DNA of 64,000 nt from Pseudoxanthomonas sp. CF125 (GTDB lineage Bacteria > Pseudomonadota > Gammaproteobacteria > Xanthomonadales > Xanthomonadaceae), in assembly GCF_900104085.1 (NCBI RefSeq), contig NZ_FNLD01000003.1, forward strand, positions 62,001 through 126,000, in the 5' to 3' direction. Positions 26,543 to 34,976 of the stretch are shown here, one piece after another. Position numbers and translations under genes: made by a program. Within the stretch, counting starts at the first letter, position 1; each line of letters opens with the position of its first letter. The notes under the pieces are model-generated. The model made no database searches and had not been told where the DNA came from. It was given only the letters and a program-made list of their open reading frames with translations.

Positions 26543-27394
26543 ATGAAGTTCGAACACCTCACCTTCGACCTGCCACACGGCACCTTTCATGCGCTACAGG
26601 GTGGCGATCCCAATGGGCAACCGACGCTCGTCTTGCACGGCTTCCCGGACCATCCGCCCACCGCGAAACCTTTCCTCGCCGAGCTTGGGCGCCGCGGACG
26701 TCACGTCGTCGCCCCTTGGCTTCGCGGTTACGCGCCGTCCCCGACCGCGGGGCCGTTCGACATGGCAGCCCTCACCGGCGACGTGCTCGCGCTGATCGAC
26801 CGCTGGTCTCCCGGGCGAGCCGTAGAGTTAATTGGCCACGATTGGGGCGGCGCGGTCACATACGATGTCTGCGTCACCGCGCCGGAGCGGATCAAACGCG
26901 CAGTCACGCTAGCATTCCCCCACCCACTGACGTTTCTGAGCCAGCCGCGCCTCGCGCAGCTACGCCGGAGCTGGTACATGGGACTCTTCCAACTGCCGGG
27001 TAGCGGCTGGATCGTCAGCGCCCGAGATCTCGCCCTCATCGACCACCTATGGCGTCAGTGGTCGCCCAGCCTCTGGCTCGATCCAACCCTCCAGGCGGAG
27101 CTGCACGAGACCCTGCGGGCGAGCATGCCTGCGCCCTTGCGCTACTACCGGGGGCTGCTACGACCCGCCATGCTTGGGACGATGCGCCGCCTATCTCAGC
27201 CGATCTCAACGCCCCTGCTGCAGCTCCACGGTTCCGACGATGGCTGCATCTTCCCCCAACAGGTCAACGACAGACATCGGTTCGCCGGCCCACACGCGCT
27301 GGAAGTCGTCCCTGACGTCGGTCACTTCCTGCATATCGAGGCCCCCGAGGCGATCGCGGAACGGATTGCGGCATGGGCATCGCGGCCCTACTAA
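26543..27394 (+). CDS. Alpha/beta hydrolase (epoxide-hydrolase/haloalkane-dehalogenase-like)
   Basis: 283 aa. Oxyanion region LVLHGFPDHPP, nucleophile elbow GHDWGGAVT where the nucleophile is Asp, the mark of epoxide hydrolase/dehalogenase relatives, and catalytic His in VGHFLHIEAPE. A lid domain lies between about residues 125 and 210. It is the third gene of the TetR-linked set, 73 nt after the methyltransferase, so it probably takes part in modifying the same xenobiotic or metabolite. Confidence 0.88.
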   Translation: MKFEHLTFDLPHGTFHALQGGDPNGQPTLVLHGFPDHPPTAKPFLAELGRRGRHVVAPWLRGYAPSPTAGPFDMAALTGDVLALIDRWSPGRAVELIGHDWGGAVTYDVCVTAPERIKRAVTLAFPHPLTFLSQPRLAQLRRSWYMGLFQLPGSGWIVSARDLALIDHLWRQWSPSLWLDPTLQAELHETLRASMPAPLRYYRGLLRPAMLGTMRRLSQPISTPLLQLHGSDDGCIFPQQVNDRHRFAGPHALEVVPDVGHFLHIEAPEAIAERIAAWASRPY

Positions 27395-27437
27395 CGACAA
27401 TCACATAGTTCGTTGCGCGAACTGGTGCAAGTGGAAA

Positions 27438-27463
27438 TGTCCGCTCTGGGTCGGAAGCGGACA
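27438..27463. repeat. Dispersed inverted repeat, copy 3
   Basis: TGTCCGCTC-TGGGTCGG-AAGCGGACA, followed by TTAGTGGATGCGG as in copy 1 and by a secondary motif CGACCGCTATCGGCCA at 27489-27504. It lies between the hydrolase and the convergent GH74 gene. Confidence 0.8.
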
Positions 27464-27595
27464 TTAGTGGATGCGGTGCTTCTTATAGCGACCGCTATCG
27501 GCCATAGCAGCCATTCGAAAAACTATGCGCAGCGCCGTTCTGGGACCTGGTGGATGGCGGGTCGGTTCGCGTGCTCATACCGGGCATCTCCTCGT

Positions 27596-29974
27596 TCACC
27601 TGGCGCGCTCGACTTTGAGCGACTCGCTGCGCAACCGCACGTTTTTGGTCAGGCTCTGTCCGCCCGCTTGCGGCGCCACCGGTGCTCCGTAGACGATGCC
27701 GCGCCCGACGGTGCTCATGTAGACCACACCTTCGGTGTTCATGTCGCCGACCACGAACTGCGCGTTGCCCGGGCCGCCGAACTGATGGGCGTCGTCGTTG
27801 ATGCGGATCCAGTTCGCGCCCTGATCGGTCGATCGATACAGACCGCGCTTGCCGCCAGCAACCGCTCCCCAAATGAACACGGTCGGGTAGCTTGCCCCGC
27901 TCATCGGCCTGCCGAAGCCCACCGCGCTGCAGTCGGTCACATTGGGCAGCTTGCCGAAGGATGCGCCAGAGTTGGTCGAACGGCTCAGCCCGCCCGAACG
28001 CAGCGCCACCCACACATCACCTTCGCGGCCGGGAGCCGCGCGTATCAAGTTGGAGCCACCGGTCGCGAGCGTGGCCGCCACGCCGAAGCTGGCACCGCCG
28101 TTGGTACTGACGAGCACCGCGCCGTTGCTGTTGTCGTAGGCATAGAACTTGTTCGCATTGATCGGATCGGCCGCCGGGCGCAGGGCGTTCGTACCCAGGC
28201 CAGTCACCGCGGTCCAGGTCGGACTCGCGCTGGCGAAGTTGGTCGAACGGTAGGTAGTCGTGGTGTCGCCGATCCGGATCCCGTGCAGCAGCGTGCTGCC
28301 GTTCGCCGAAAGGGCGACTACGCTGTCCCTGGTGTTGCTGCTGTCGCTCGGAAGCATCGTCGCCACCGCGGTCCAGGTGGCGCCGGTGTCGGTCGAGCGG
28401 AACACCTGCTTGATGCCCGCGCGCACCACGACCGGCGTGTTGGCGGCAGCCACCGCCAGCCCTTGGGTGGTGCCCATGCGCGGTGTGTGGATCGGCGCAT
28501 AGGCGTCGATGTTGGTATGGCGGAAACCGTCGTAGTCGCCGATCACCGATAGCAGTGGCCCGCCGGGCACGCTGACCAGCCCGAGGGGCACGGTCTCTTC
28601 CAGTCCCCTGACCGCAAACGTCCAGGTAGCCGGGTTGGCTTCGATGTTGGCGCTGCGGAAGATGCCGTTGCCCGAGGTCACCCACGCCGACCGGGTGTCG
28701 AACGGATCGAATTCGATGCTGCTCGCCCAATGGATGCTGTTCCCGCCGATCCAGGTCACGCCGTCGGTGTCGAGCACGAAGCCGCGCGCCACCACGTTGG
28801 TCCAGCTGCCGCCGCCGTTGGTGGTGAGCAGAAACTGGTCGCCCCAGTTGTTGCCTTGCTGCATCCAGGTGTTGATGGTCGAAACGAGCACGCGCTGCGG
28901 ATTGTTCGGATCGACCGACACTCCGGAGAACGCGCCGTTGATGCCGGTGGGCGTCACATTGGTCCAGCCGCCACTGGCAATGTTGTATCGCCACACCTGG
29001 CCGGCATCCATGGGCTCGGGCTGGCTCCCGTTGCCGTGCGGGCCGGCTCCGTTGCCATAAGTGAGGTACAGGTTGCCGTCGCCAGCCAGCGCCGCGCGCT
29101 GCGGCATGTAGTTCGCTGGCGCGCTGGCCACGGGAGTGAAGGTACTGCCGGCGTCGTCGCTGCGATAGAGGTTGGTACCCACCGAGCCGTAGCGCGACAC
29201 GCCCACGAAGATGCGCTGCGCCACGCCGCCGGCGACGCTGGACGGGTCCGGCAGCACGAAGCTGATGCCGGCCTCGTTGGGTGTGGTGGTAACCGGCAGC
29301 GAGCCCATGCGCGCGAAACTCACGCCGGCATCGGTGCTCTTGAACAGCCCGTTGTTGCGCGAGCCCACATACAGCACGTTGCTGTCGCCCGGGTCGACCT
29401 GCATCTTCTCGCCGTTACCGCGGCCCATGCCGTTGCCGTGGACGCGGAACTGCGCGGTCACGTCGGTCACGCGCGAGAAGTTGGCGCCGTAGTCGCTGGA
29501 GCGCATCACCGCGGTCTTGCCGCCGCTGAAGTACGAGGTGCCGGCCAGCATGTAGACCACGGCCGGGTTCTTGGGATCGAGGGCAATCGACTCGATTCCC
29601 ATCAGGCCTACGTCCTCTTCCGACAGAAAGTCATGCAGGGGGATCCATCGGCCCGTGGCGTGGTCCCATCGGTAGGCGCCGCCCACATCGGTACGGGCGT
29701 AGACCAGGTTCCGCTCCGTCTTGCTCGGGATTACCGCCGACACGTAGCCGCCACCCCCCATCGCGACGTTGCCCCAGCGGTAGCCGGTCGGGACCAACCG
29801 CGCAGGAAGTGGCCCCGCCATTATCCGGGGTGGCGAAGTGGCGGGTTGCGCAGCAGCGGCTGCAGTTGCGGTTACGGTTGCGGCGGCTGGTTTGCCTCCG
29901 CAGGCCGGCAGGCCGGACACCATGCAAAGCAGAACGGACAGGGCCACCATGCCCCGCAGATATCGCTGTGTCAT
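27596..29974 (-). CDS. GH74 xyloglucanase-like glycoside hydrolase, lipoprotein
   Basis: 792 aa. Leader with lipobox (SGLPAC), an Ala-rich linker, then the two seven-bladed propellers of GH74. The N-terminal blade has VYARTDVGGAYRW, whose Asp is one catalytic residue; the second is in VIGDYDGFRH. Sialidase-type blade repeats such as GLFKSTDAGVSF and GLYRSTDQGANW recur. ATG 29974 follows GGAAC; a TTG at 30001 is possible. GH74 enzymes cut xyloglucan inside or at chain ends. The cell-surface lipid anchor suggests action on bound polymer. The GH97 neighbours fit a plant-cell-wall role. Confidence 0.9.
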   Translation of the reverse strand: MTQRYLRGMVALSVLLCMVSGLPACGGKPAAATVTATAAAAAQPATSPPRIMAGPLPARLVPTGYRWGNVAMGGGGYVSAVIPSKTERNLVYARTDVGGAYRWDHATGRWIPLHDFLSEEDVGLMGIESIALDPKNPAVVYMLAGTSYFSGGKTAVMRSSDYGANFSRVTDVTAQFRVHGNGMGRGNGEKMQVDPGDSNVLYVGSRNNGLFKSTDAGVSFARMGSLPVTTTPNEAGISFVLPDPSSVAGGVAQRIFVGVSRYGSVGTNLYRSDDAGSTFTPVASAPANYMPQRAALAGDGNLYLTYGNGAGPHGNGSQPEPMDAGQVWRYNIASGGWTNVTPTGINGAFSGVSVDPNNPQRVLVSTINTWMQQGNNWGDQFLLTTNGGGSWTNVVARGFVLDTDGVTWIGGNSIHWASSIEFDPFDTRSAWVTSGNGIFRSANIEANPATWTFAVRGLEETVPLGLVSVPGGPLLSVIGDYDGFRHTNIDAYAPIHTPRMGTTQGLAVAAANTPVVVRAGIKQVFRSTDTGATWTAVATMLPSDSSNTRDSVVALSANGSTLLHGIRIGDTTTTYRSTNFASASPTWTAVTGLGTNALRPAADPINANKFYAYDNSNGAVLVSTNGGASFGVAATLATGGSNLIRAAPGREGDVWVALRSGGLSRSTNSGASFGKLPNVTDCSAVGFGRPMSGASYPTVFIWGAVAGGKRGLYRSTDQGANWIRINDDAHQFGGPGNAQFVVGDMNTEGVVYMSTVGRGIVYGAPVAPQAGGQSLTKNVRLRSESLKVERAR

Positions 29975-30069
29975 CGCTTGTTCCAATTGCGAGAGAATCA
30001 ATCATGGTTCCGGGATGGCGCCGCGGCAATGACCGTGGCGACCGGAGCGCGGAGCCTGGTGTTCGTTGA

Positions 30070-30390
30070 TCGGCCGGCTCCAGAATAACGGCAGCCCGCC
30101 CGCTGACGACATGCGCAAAACAGGATCATTGAGCGCGGTCACGATACGTTCGCTACGCAGGACTTCATTTGGCGCATCGCCGTCTTCCCAGACCATCGCG
30201 CGGTAGCGGCCCTCTGACAGGAAGTCCAACGATGCGTTGCAGGCAGGCATGTAGGCGCCATGCAGATTCAGCAGCAGTCCTGCGTTTGGCGGTGGCCGCC
30301 GCGATGCGCTCGTGGAACTCGACCATTTCCTGGTCGTCGCGCTCCATGAAGACCTTGACGCCGCGGATGCCTCCGTGTCCAGCACCTCGT
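30070..30390 (-). pseudogene. Decayed GH97 glycosidase remnant
   Basis: On the minus strand GIRGVKV-FMERDDQEMVEF is the GH97 core with the catalytic-region Asp missing (normally VDF). After a frameshift near 30285 the text LLLNLHGAYMP resumes, then a deletion joins it to the C-terminal end of a GH97: LDFLSEGRYRAMVWEDGDA and LRSERIVTA. So at least a lost codon, a frameshift and a large deletion. It is a different GH97 from the intact one next to it, and shows that this sugar-degradation cluster once had two. Confidence 0.72.
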
Positions 30391-30642
30391 CCATGCGCTA
30401 CCAGTGCGCCCACAGCAACCCTATTCGCTTACGGAATAGCAGGTGTTCATTATTTCATTTGTCGTATATGACCCGTCAGGTGAAGCTCGTTCCGGGCATT
30501 GCGACTCTCAAGTCGACACGAACGCTCGTCGTAACGCGGTCCTACTGCTTTTATCGGAAGCCGTCATGATGAGTAACGGCCGCACTGAGAACAGTTTGAA
30601 ACACAGTTCGCTTCACGGTCATCCAGAGAGGCACTTCCAGTC

Positions 30643-32649
30643 ATGCGTCCCCTATTGATCAGTATCACCTCGGCAATTCTTATGACCGCGCCGCTATCGT
30701 CCTGGGCGCAATCGCCGTACACCGTCGAGTCGCCCGATCAACGTATACGGCTGGAAGTCATCGCGCACGAAGGCACGCTTTCTTATGCGGTCAGTCGGGA
30801 TGGCGTCGTGATCATTTCGCCATCGCCACTGGGGCTTGTCACCAGCGAGGGAAGCATCGACGGCAACTCGATGCAGGCAAAAGGGGCAGAACGCAAGACC
30901 GTGGACGATGTCTATCGTCCTGTCGTGGGCAAAGCGTCGAGCGTTCCCGATCGTTACAACCAGCTTGAATTGACGTTTTCCGGCAAGGGTACCTCCACGA
31001 ATCTGCGCCTGGTCGCCAGGGCCTACGACGAAGGAGTCGCCTTTCGCTACGTCCTGCCACAGCATAAGGACGTCAAGGATCTGAATATCATCTCGGAGTC
31101 GACGGGCTTCTTTTTCCCGGCCGACTACCGTTGCTGGGGCTTCAACCCCGGGCGCTACGAGAATTCGCACGAGGGCGAATTCGATCCGATCCAGGCTTCC
31201 GCCATCCGCGCATCCCATCTCTTCGATGCGCCGTTGGTTTGCAAGACGGGGACGGGGCAGACCACATTCGCCATTGCCGAAGCCGACAAACGCGATTACG
31301 CAGGCGCTTACTTCAGCGGCCGCGGCGACGGCGGGCTGGGGCTGCAGCTGGCGCTGTCGCCGCGTGCCGAGGTCGACCCGAACGCTGGATATCTCAAGCC
31401 GGCAGTTCATGTATCGCTGGCCGAAAAGCCGCTGGTCAGCCCATGGCGTGTGGTGATGATGGCCGACACGCCAGGCGGGCTTACCGCTTCCAACCTGATT
31501 GCGGCGCTGGGCAGCCCATCGGCGCTCGCAGACACCAGCTGGATCAAGCCGGGCAAAGCCGCTTGGGACTGGTGGAACGGCTGGGCCGTCAACATTCCCG
31601 ATGCGGGCGTGAACACGGCTACGTACAAGGCGTATATCGACCACGCCGCTTCGATGGGCCTGGAATACATCTTGATCGATGAGGGCTGGTATGAAGGCAG
31701 CTCCGAGACCCCATCGCCGGGCAACGTCACCGAGCCTATCGCGCAGATGGACATGCCGGCCATCATTGCCTACGCGCGAGAAAAAGGCGTTGGCGTCTGG
31801 GTCTGGCTGCAATGGAAGCAACTGGACCGGCAGATGGACCAGGCGCTGGCCCTGTACGAGTCGTGGGGCGTCAAGGGCATCAAGATCGACTTCATGGACC
31901 GCAACGACCAGGATATGGTCGGCTTCTACCACAAGCTTCTGAGCAAGACGGCGGCGCATCGGCTGATGGTCAATCTGCACGGCGCCTATCCGCCCGACGG
32001 CCTGACGCGCACCTATCCGAACTACATGACCCAGGAGGGCGTGCTAGGCGCCGAGTACAACAAGTGGAGCACGAGAGTCACCGCGACCCACAATGTCACC
32101 TTGCCGTTCACGCGAATGATTTTGGGGCCGATCGACTACACGCCCGGCGGCTTTCGATCATTGACGCCGGAACAATTCGCCGTTCAGAAGCGTTCCACCC
32201 AGCCGTTCGTGCAGACCACGCGCGGCCAGGCCGTGGCCATGTACGTGGTCTACGACTCGCCGTTGATGATGGTTGCCGATAGTCCGGACGCGTACAAGAA
32301 CGCGGACGGCAGCTGGGCCGATGGCGCCCGCTTCATCGGTCAGGTGCCGACCACCTGGGACGAGACACGGGTCCTTGAGGGCGACATCGGCCAGTACATC
32401 GTCACCGCCCACAGAAAAGGGCGCGACTGGTACATCGGCGCCATGACCAACGAGACGGCGCGCGTCCTTGACGTGCCACTGACATTCACGGAGAACGGCG
32501 TGACCTATCGCGCCTCGATTCTGGAGGACGGCGAAGACATCAATCATCTGCGCTCCAGCGAGAAGCAAGTGACGGCGAAAAGCAGGATCAAACTGTCGCT
32601 CGCGGCTTCAGGAGGGTCGGTGGTCGTGCTGTTGCCCGTGCCGAAATAG
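30643..32649 (+). CDS. GH97 family glycoside hydrolase (alpha-glucosidase/alpha-galactosidase)
   Basis: 668 aa. Signal peptide (ILMTAPLSSWAQ), N-terminal GH97 beta-sandwich (RIRLEVIAHEGTLSYAVSRD), catalytic TIM barrel with WDWWNGWAVNIPDAG, LIDEGWYE, GIKIDFMDRNDQDMVGFY and NLHGAYPPDG, and a C-terminal sheet domain (WYIGAMTNETARVLDVPL). The family includes both inverting glucosidases and retaining galactosidases; here the Asp in KIDF and the D/N next to it look like the retaining class, so alpha-galactosidase-like action is the better guess. Periplasmic; likely partner of the xyloglucanase. Confidence 0.9.
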   Translation: MRPLLISITSAILMTAPLSSWAQSPYTVESPDQRIRLEVIAHEGTLSYAVSRDGVVIISPSPLGLVTSEGSIDGNSMQAKGAERKTVDDVYRPVVGKASSVPDRYNQLELTFSGKGTSTNLRLVARAYDEGVAFRYVLPQHKDVKDLNIISESTGFFFPADYRCWGFNPGRYENSHEGEFDPIQASAIRASHLFDAPLVCKTGTGQTTFAIAEADKRDYAGAYFSGRGDGGLGLQLALSPRAEVDPNAGYLKPAVHVSLAEKPLVSPWRVVMMADTPGGLTASNLIAALGSPSALADTSWIKPGKAAWDWWNGWAVNIPDAGVNTATYKAYIDHAASMGLEYILIDEGWYEGSSETPSPGNVTEPIAQMDMPAIIAYAREKGVGVWVWLQWKQLDRQMDQALALYESWGVKGIKIDFMDRNDQDMVGFYHKLLSKTAAHRLMVNLHGAYPPDGLTRTYPNYMTQEGVLGAEYNKWSTRVTATHNVTLPFTRMILGPIDYTPGGFRSLTPEQFAVQKRSTQPFVQTTRGQAVAMYVVYDSPLMMVADSPDAYKNADGSWADGARFIGQVPTTWDETRVLEGDIGQYIVTAHRKGRDWYIGAMTNETARVLDVPLTFTENGVTYRASILEDGEDINHLRSSEKQVTAKSRIKLSLAASGGSVVVLLPVPK

Positions 32650-32682
32650 GAAATGATATCTGGACGCGGCCATGAGGGCTGA

Positions 32683-32698
32683 CGACCGCTACCGGCCA
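32683..32698. repeat. Secondary dispersed repeat motif CGACCGCTAYCGGCCA
   Basis: CGACCGCTACCGGCCA, close to CGACCGCTATCGGCCA at 27489-27504 and to CCCGCTACGGCCA after copy 5 near 43577. It lies between the GH97 stop and the cassette array. Confidence 0.5.
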
Positions 32699-32723
32699 GT
32701 CGCGGACATCGACCATCTGAACT

Positions 32724-32799
32724 ACTAACGCAGATGGCCTTGGCTCGCACCAGCGCGAGCTATCTGTGGACCATAAATATCTAGCCAAGTTTGTTGCCC
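32724..32799 (-). other. Possible second attC site overlapping the 3' end of the HNH gene
   Basis: On the minus strand GGGCAACAAACTTGGCT faces AGCCAAGGCCATCTGCGTTAG; CTTGGCT/AGCCAAG are inverted and an inner GCTCGC/GCGAGC pair exists. GCGTTAG is the expected right core. The left core is weak, so this is a candidate only. Confidence 0.35.
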
Positions 32800-33522
32800 T
32801 GCAGACACACAAACGGCCGGTCTCTTTTCACTCAACTCTACCCCTAAAGTCTTGAGCTTAAGCAGCGATCTAATATCAGAAGCTGCATGGCCGGGAAGCA
32901 CCTCTGGTTCGAACATGATCAACTGAAATATCGCCGGTCCAAAGACAATAACTCGGTGAACAAACCTCTTGCTGGGACGACCGTAGCTAATGCGAACAAG
33001 AAACGGATTCGTGATCCCGGAACCCTCCGCCAAGCTGACCATAGCCGGAGGAGGCGACAAGTGATTCTTCAGGAGTTCTGGCGCAGCTAGCGACAAGAGG
33101 CATGCCACCCGATATCGAGGCGGAGCCGGGGCGCAGCCTAGAATAAAAGGAATGTGGCCCTCAAAGATTGGAGCGTGCACACCATCTGTGCGGGCAGAAT
33201 TGAAGGAAACCTTGAGGAGCCAGCGAAGTAGCAACGAATAGTTGTAGGTGAGAGTTAGAGTCTTCTTTGTGTAGTTTCTGACTAAGAGCCCGGAATAGGT
33301 CAGCAACTCCTTGCCATAAGAGTCAAGTTGGCTGAGGGGGCCATTGTTGCAGTAGCCACAGACGTCTCTGATTTTTGCCTCGCCCACCACCATTCGGTTA
33401 GCCACTTCGTTCCAGCCGACCACCGATTCTGCGGTCTTCTTTTGAAAGTCGTATATGAAGGCGGGTATGACGTGTTCCCGGGTTGCAGGCCTGTCCTTTC
33501 GGCAGTACGCACAGATGGCCAT
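32725..33522 (-). CDS. Zinc-finger HNH-like protein (cassette-borne)
   Basis: 265 aa, of AT-richer composition than its neighbours. N-terminal CAYCRKDRPATREHVIPAF and CGYCNNGPLSQLD supply two CxxC pairs around an EHVIP segment, the layout of a zinc-bound HNH endonuclease-like module; the rest is unrecognised. The start is 5 nt after a canonical attC site, so this is the open reading frame of an integron cassette. Nuclease action is inferred: the second metal His is not certain. May be a defence or stress cassette. Its stop (TAG) falls in GCGTTAG, possibly the core of its own attC. Confidence 0.65.
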   Translation of the reverse strand: MAICAYCRKDRPATREHVIPAFIYDFQKKTAESVVGWNEVANRMVVGEAKIRDVCGYCNNGPLSQLDSYGKELLTYSGLLVRNYTKKTLTLTYNYSLLLRWLLKVSFNSARTDGVHAPIFEGHIPFILGCAPAPPRYRVACLLSLAAPELLKNHLSPPPAMVSLAEGSGITNPFLVRISYGRPSKRFVHRVIVFGPAIFQLIMFEPEVLPGHAASDIRSLLKLKTLGVELSEKRPAVCVSAGQQTWLDIYGPQIARAGASQGHLR

Positions 33523-33526
33523 GAAG

Positions 33527-33586
33527 GGCTAACGCTTGCGCTAAGCCGCGCCGTGAAGCGGCTTCGAGTAAAATGAGTTGTTAGGC
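33527..33586 (-). other. attC recombination site (59-base element)
   Basis: Read on the minus strand: GCCTAAC-AAC... at 33586-33580 and GCGTTAGCC ending at 33527, with inner stem AAGCCGC-TTCACGGC-GCGGCTT. Length 60 bp; same arrangement as the attC of aadA cassettes (TCTAAC...AAGCCG...CGGCTT...CGTTAGA). Kinase-like gene upstream and HNH gene downstream on the same strand, both tight against it. This marks cassettes of an integron; no integrase is seen in the window. Confidence 0.85.
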
Positions 33587-33601
33587 CGCCCCACGCGCGA
33601 C

Positions 33602-34027
33602 CTACAAAAAATCGTTTCGTTGTGTGGCGATGGCCAGCGCTGCGTAGTCGAGCTCCTTTATCCTTCCCAATGCGTCCTTTCCATAGTTCTGAGGCTTCCT
33701 ATCTGTCAGGTAGTAAGGGAACTTATGCAAACTGATATCGCCCGATGACAATGGAGTGAGACGCTCCATAACGATGAACCTTCCGGACCAACTCCAAGAG
33801 AATATTTCGGCTAAGTCATCGCCATCCTTAAACTGACTGTAAACCAAGATTTCCATCCAATTTGAAAAGTTGGATTGGCGATTCGAGACTTTGAGAACTT
33901 TGTCGGGATGCCCTGGGATTTCGTATACGTCTCGACTTGTGCCACGGGCGATTAAGTTCGGGCACTCAAGCCATAGAGATTCGAAGCTACAGTCGGGAGA
34001 CGTGTGTCGCGGAATTTCGATTGTCAT
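33602..34027 (-). CDS. Minimal protein-kinase-like protein (cassette-borne)
   Basis: 141 aa, about half the normal kinase size. Visible elements: LIARGTSRDVYEIP followed by DKVLKVSN (glycine loop and Lys), an acidic NWMEILVYSQF (alphaC-like Glu), FIVMERLTPL hinge, DRKPQNYG (catalytic Asp and Asn as in HRD...N) and KELDYAAL (DFG equivalent). So a stripped-down kinase fold, like small kinase-like proteins of phages. It is the first of two integron cassettes, 15 nt upstream of the attC. Activity and target unknown. AT-rich for the region. Confidence 0.6.
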   Translation of the reverse strand: MTIEIPRHTSPDCSFESLWLECPNLIARGTSRDVYEIPGHPDKVLKVSNRQSNFSNWMEILVYSQFKDGDDLAEIFSWSWSGRFIVMERLTPLSSGDISLHKFPYYLTDRKPQNYGKDALGRIKELDYAALAIATQRNDFL

Positions 34028-34308
34028 GAGTTCTTAGCAATTGTTTGGTTCGCGATTTTCTGCTTGTGCAGCGTAACCACCTAATAGCCGGATCCCTCGG
34101 CCCGTTTATCCGAGCTAACCACAACGCACGATAGGTGCGCGCCCGTTTTGATACAGCTCGATCTTAGGGCGGCCGGGCCCGGCTAACAAGCCGACGTAAA
34201 CCAGACCAAGCAGAAAGCAAGTGCTCGGGCTCCAGCGGATGTCCGCTTTGGGTCGGAAGCTGCCGCTCCTACAGGCGGACTGTGCAAAGGTCACCGGGTA
34301 GTCTGGAC
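34028..34308. other. 281-nt spacer upstream of the cassettes
   Basis: Contains several CTAAC/GTTAG-like motifs (for example GTTAGCTCGG read on the minus strand near 34125 and GGCTAACAAGCCGACG near 34184-34199) that could be damaged attC ends, and repeat copy 4. No gene is supported. Confidence 0.4.
34240..34265. repeat. Dispersed inverted repeat, copy 4 (right arm broken)
   Basis: TGTCCGCTT-TGGGTCGG-AAGC then TGCCG instead of GGACA. Left arm and loop are identical to the consensus; the right arm is replaced, suggesting a rearrangement point. Confidence 0.7.
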
Positions 34309-34899
34309 CTACCGGGATCGCGCAGTCGTTCTGGAGAACGCCTGATGAAAGAGCGTCAAAGTTGCTTCCGTGTTTGGCTCAGGTGCCCGCGCGGTATGCA
34401 GGGAGTTTGCCTGCAGCATGAGTTGTATATAGAGGTCGGCATGATGTTCGGCCAACTCCACGCCCTCCCGGGTCAGGGTAGCGACAACATACTGCCTATA
34501 GGGTGCCAGGTAGGCGTTCCATCGCTCGATGTGGAACTCCACCCCGCTAGCCGAGCGCTGAAGCGTGGTACAGAAGCGTCGGCACGCGCGTACGTCAGCC
34601 AGCTTCTGGATCTCCAGCGCAACGTACGCCAGCTCTTCTTTCAGGCTTGGCAGGGGGCTGTCAGGAACAGTCGGCACCGGGAAGTTCGAGACATGCATCT
34701 CCATCACCGCCGTGAACAGCCAGGTTTTGTCCCGGTAGTGGGCGTAAACGGTAGCTTTGGTGAACCCTGCTATCTCCGCGACCCGGTGCATGCAAGTATC
34801 GGCATTGCCCGACTCTTCGAAAGCCTGGGCCGCAGCTTCCAGAATGCACGCCCGTGTGTGGGCCCGCACGCGCTCCCATCGCCTTGAAGATGCGCTCAT
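34309..34899 (-). CDS. TetR-family regulator
   Basis: 196 aa. Helix-turn-helix: CMHRVAEIAGFTKATVYAHYRDKTWLF; C-terminal region LKEELAYVALEIQKLADVRACRRF resembles the TetR_C domains that follow multidrug efflux repressors (AefR-like). ATG 34899 (MSASSRRWERV) chosen over GTG 34929. Downstream of, and in the same direction as, the SDR and RND genes, 77 nt after the SDR stop. Distinct from the TetR at 40098. Confidence 0.9.
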   Translation of the reverse strand: MSASSRRWERVRAHTRACILEAAAQAFEESGNADTCMHRVAEIAGFTKATVYAHYRDKTWLFTAVMEMHVSNFPVPTVPDSPLPSLKEELAYVALEIQKLADVRACRRFCTTLQRSASGVEFHIERWNAYLAPYRQYVVATLTREGVELAEHHADLYIQLMLQANSLHTARAPEPNTEATLTLFHQAFSRTTARSR

Positions 34900-34976
34900 G
34901 CCGGCTTCGCCTTGGACTGAGCCAGACACACAAGAGAAGCCTTTGCATCACCGGATCTCATACCCGCTTCCGTTGG

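Noticed and set aside
32887-33090. 67-aa plus-strand ORF within the HNH cassette
   Set aside because: Opposite to the cassette gene, with no homology features.
34180-34200. GGCTAACAAGCCGACG as part of a third attC
   Set aside because: Right half and second core site could not be found at proper distance; kept only as a note on the spacer.
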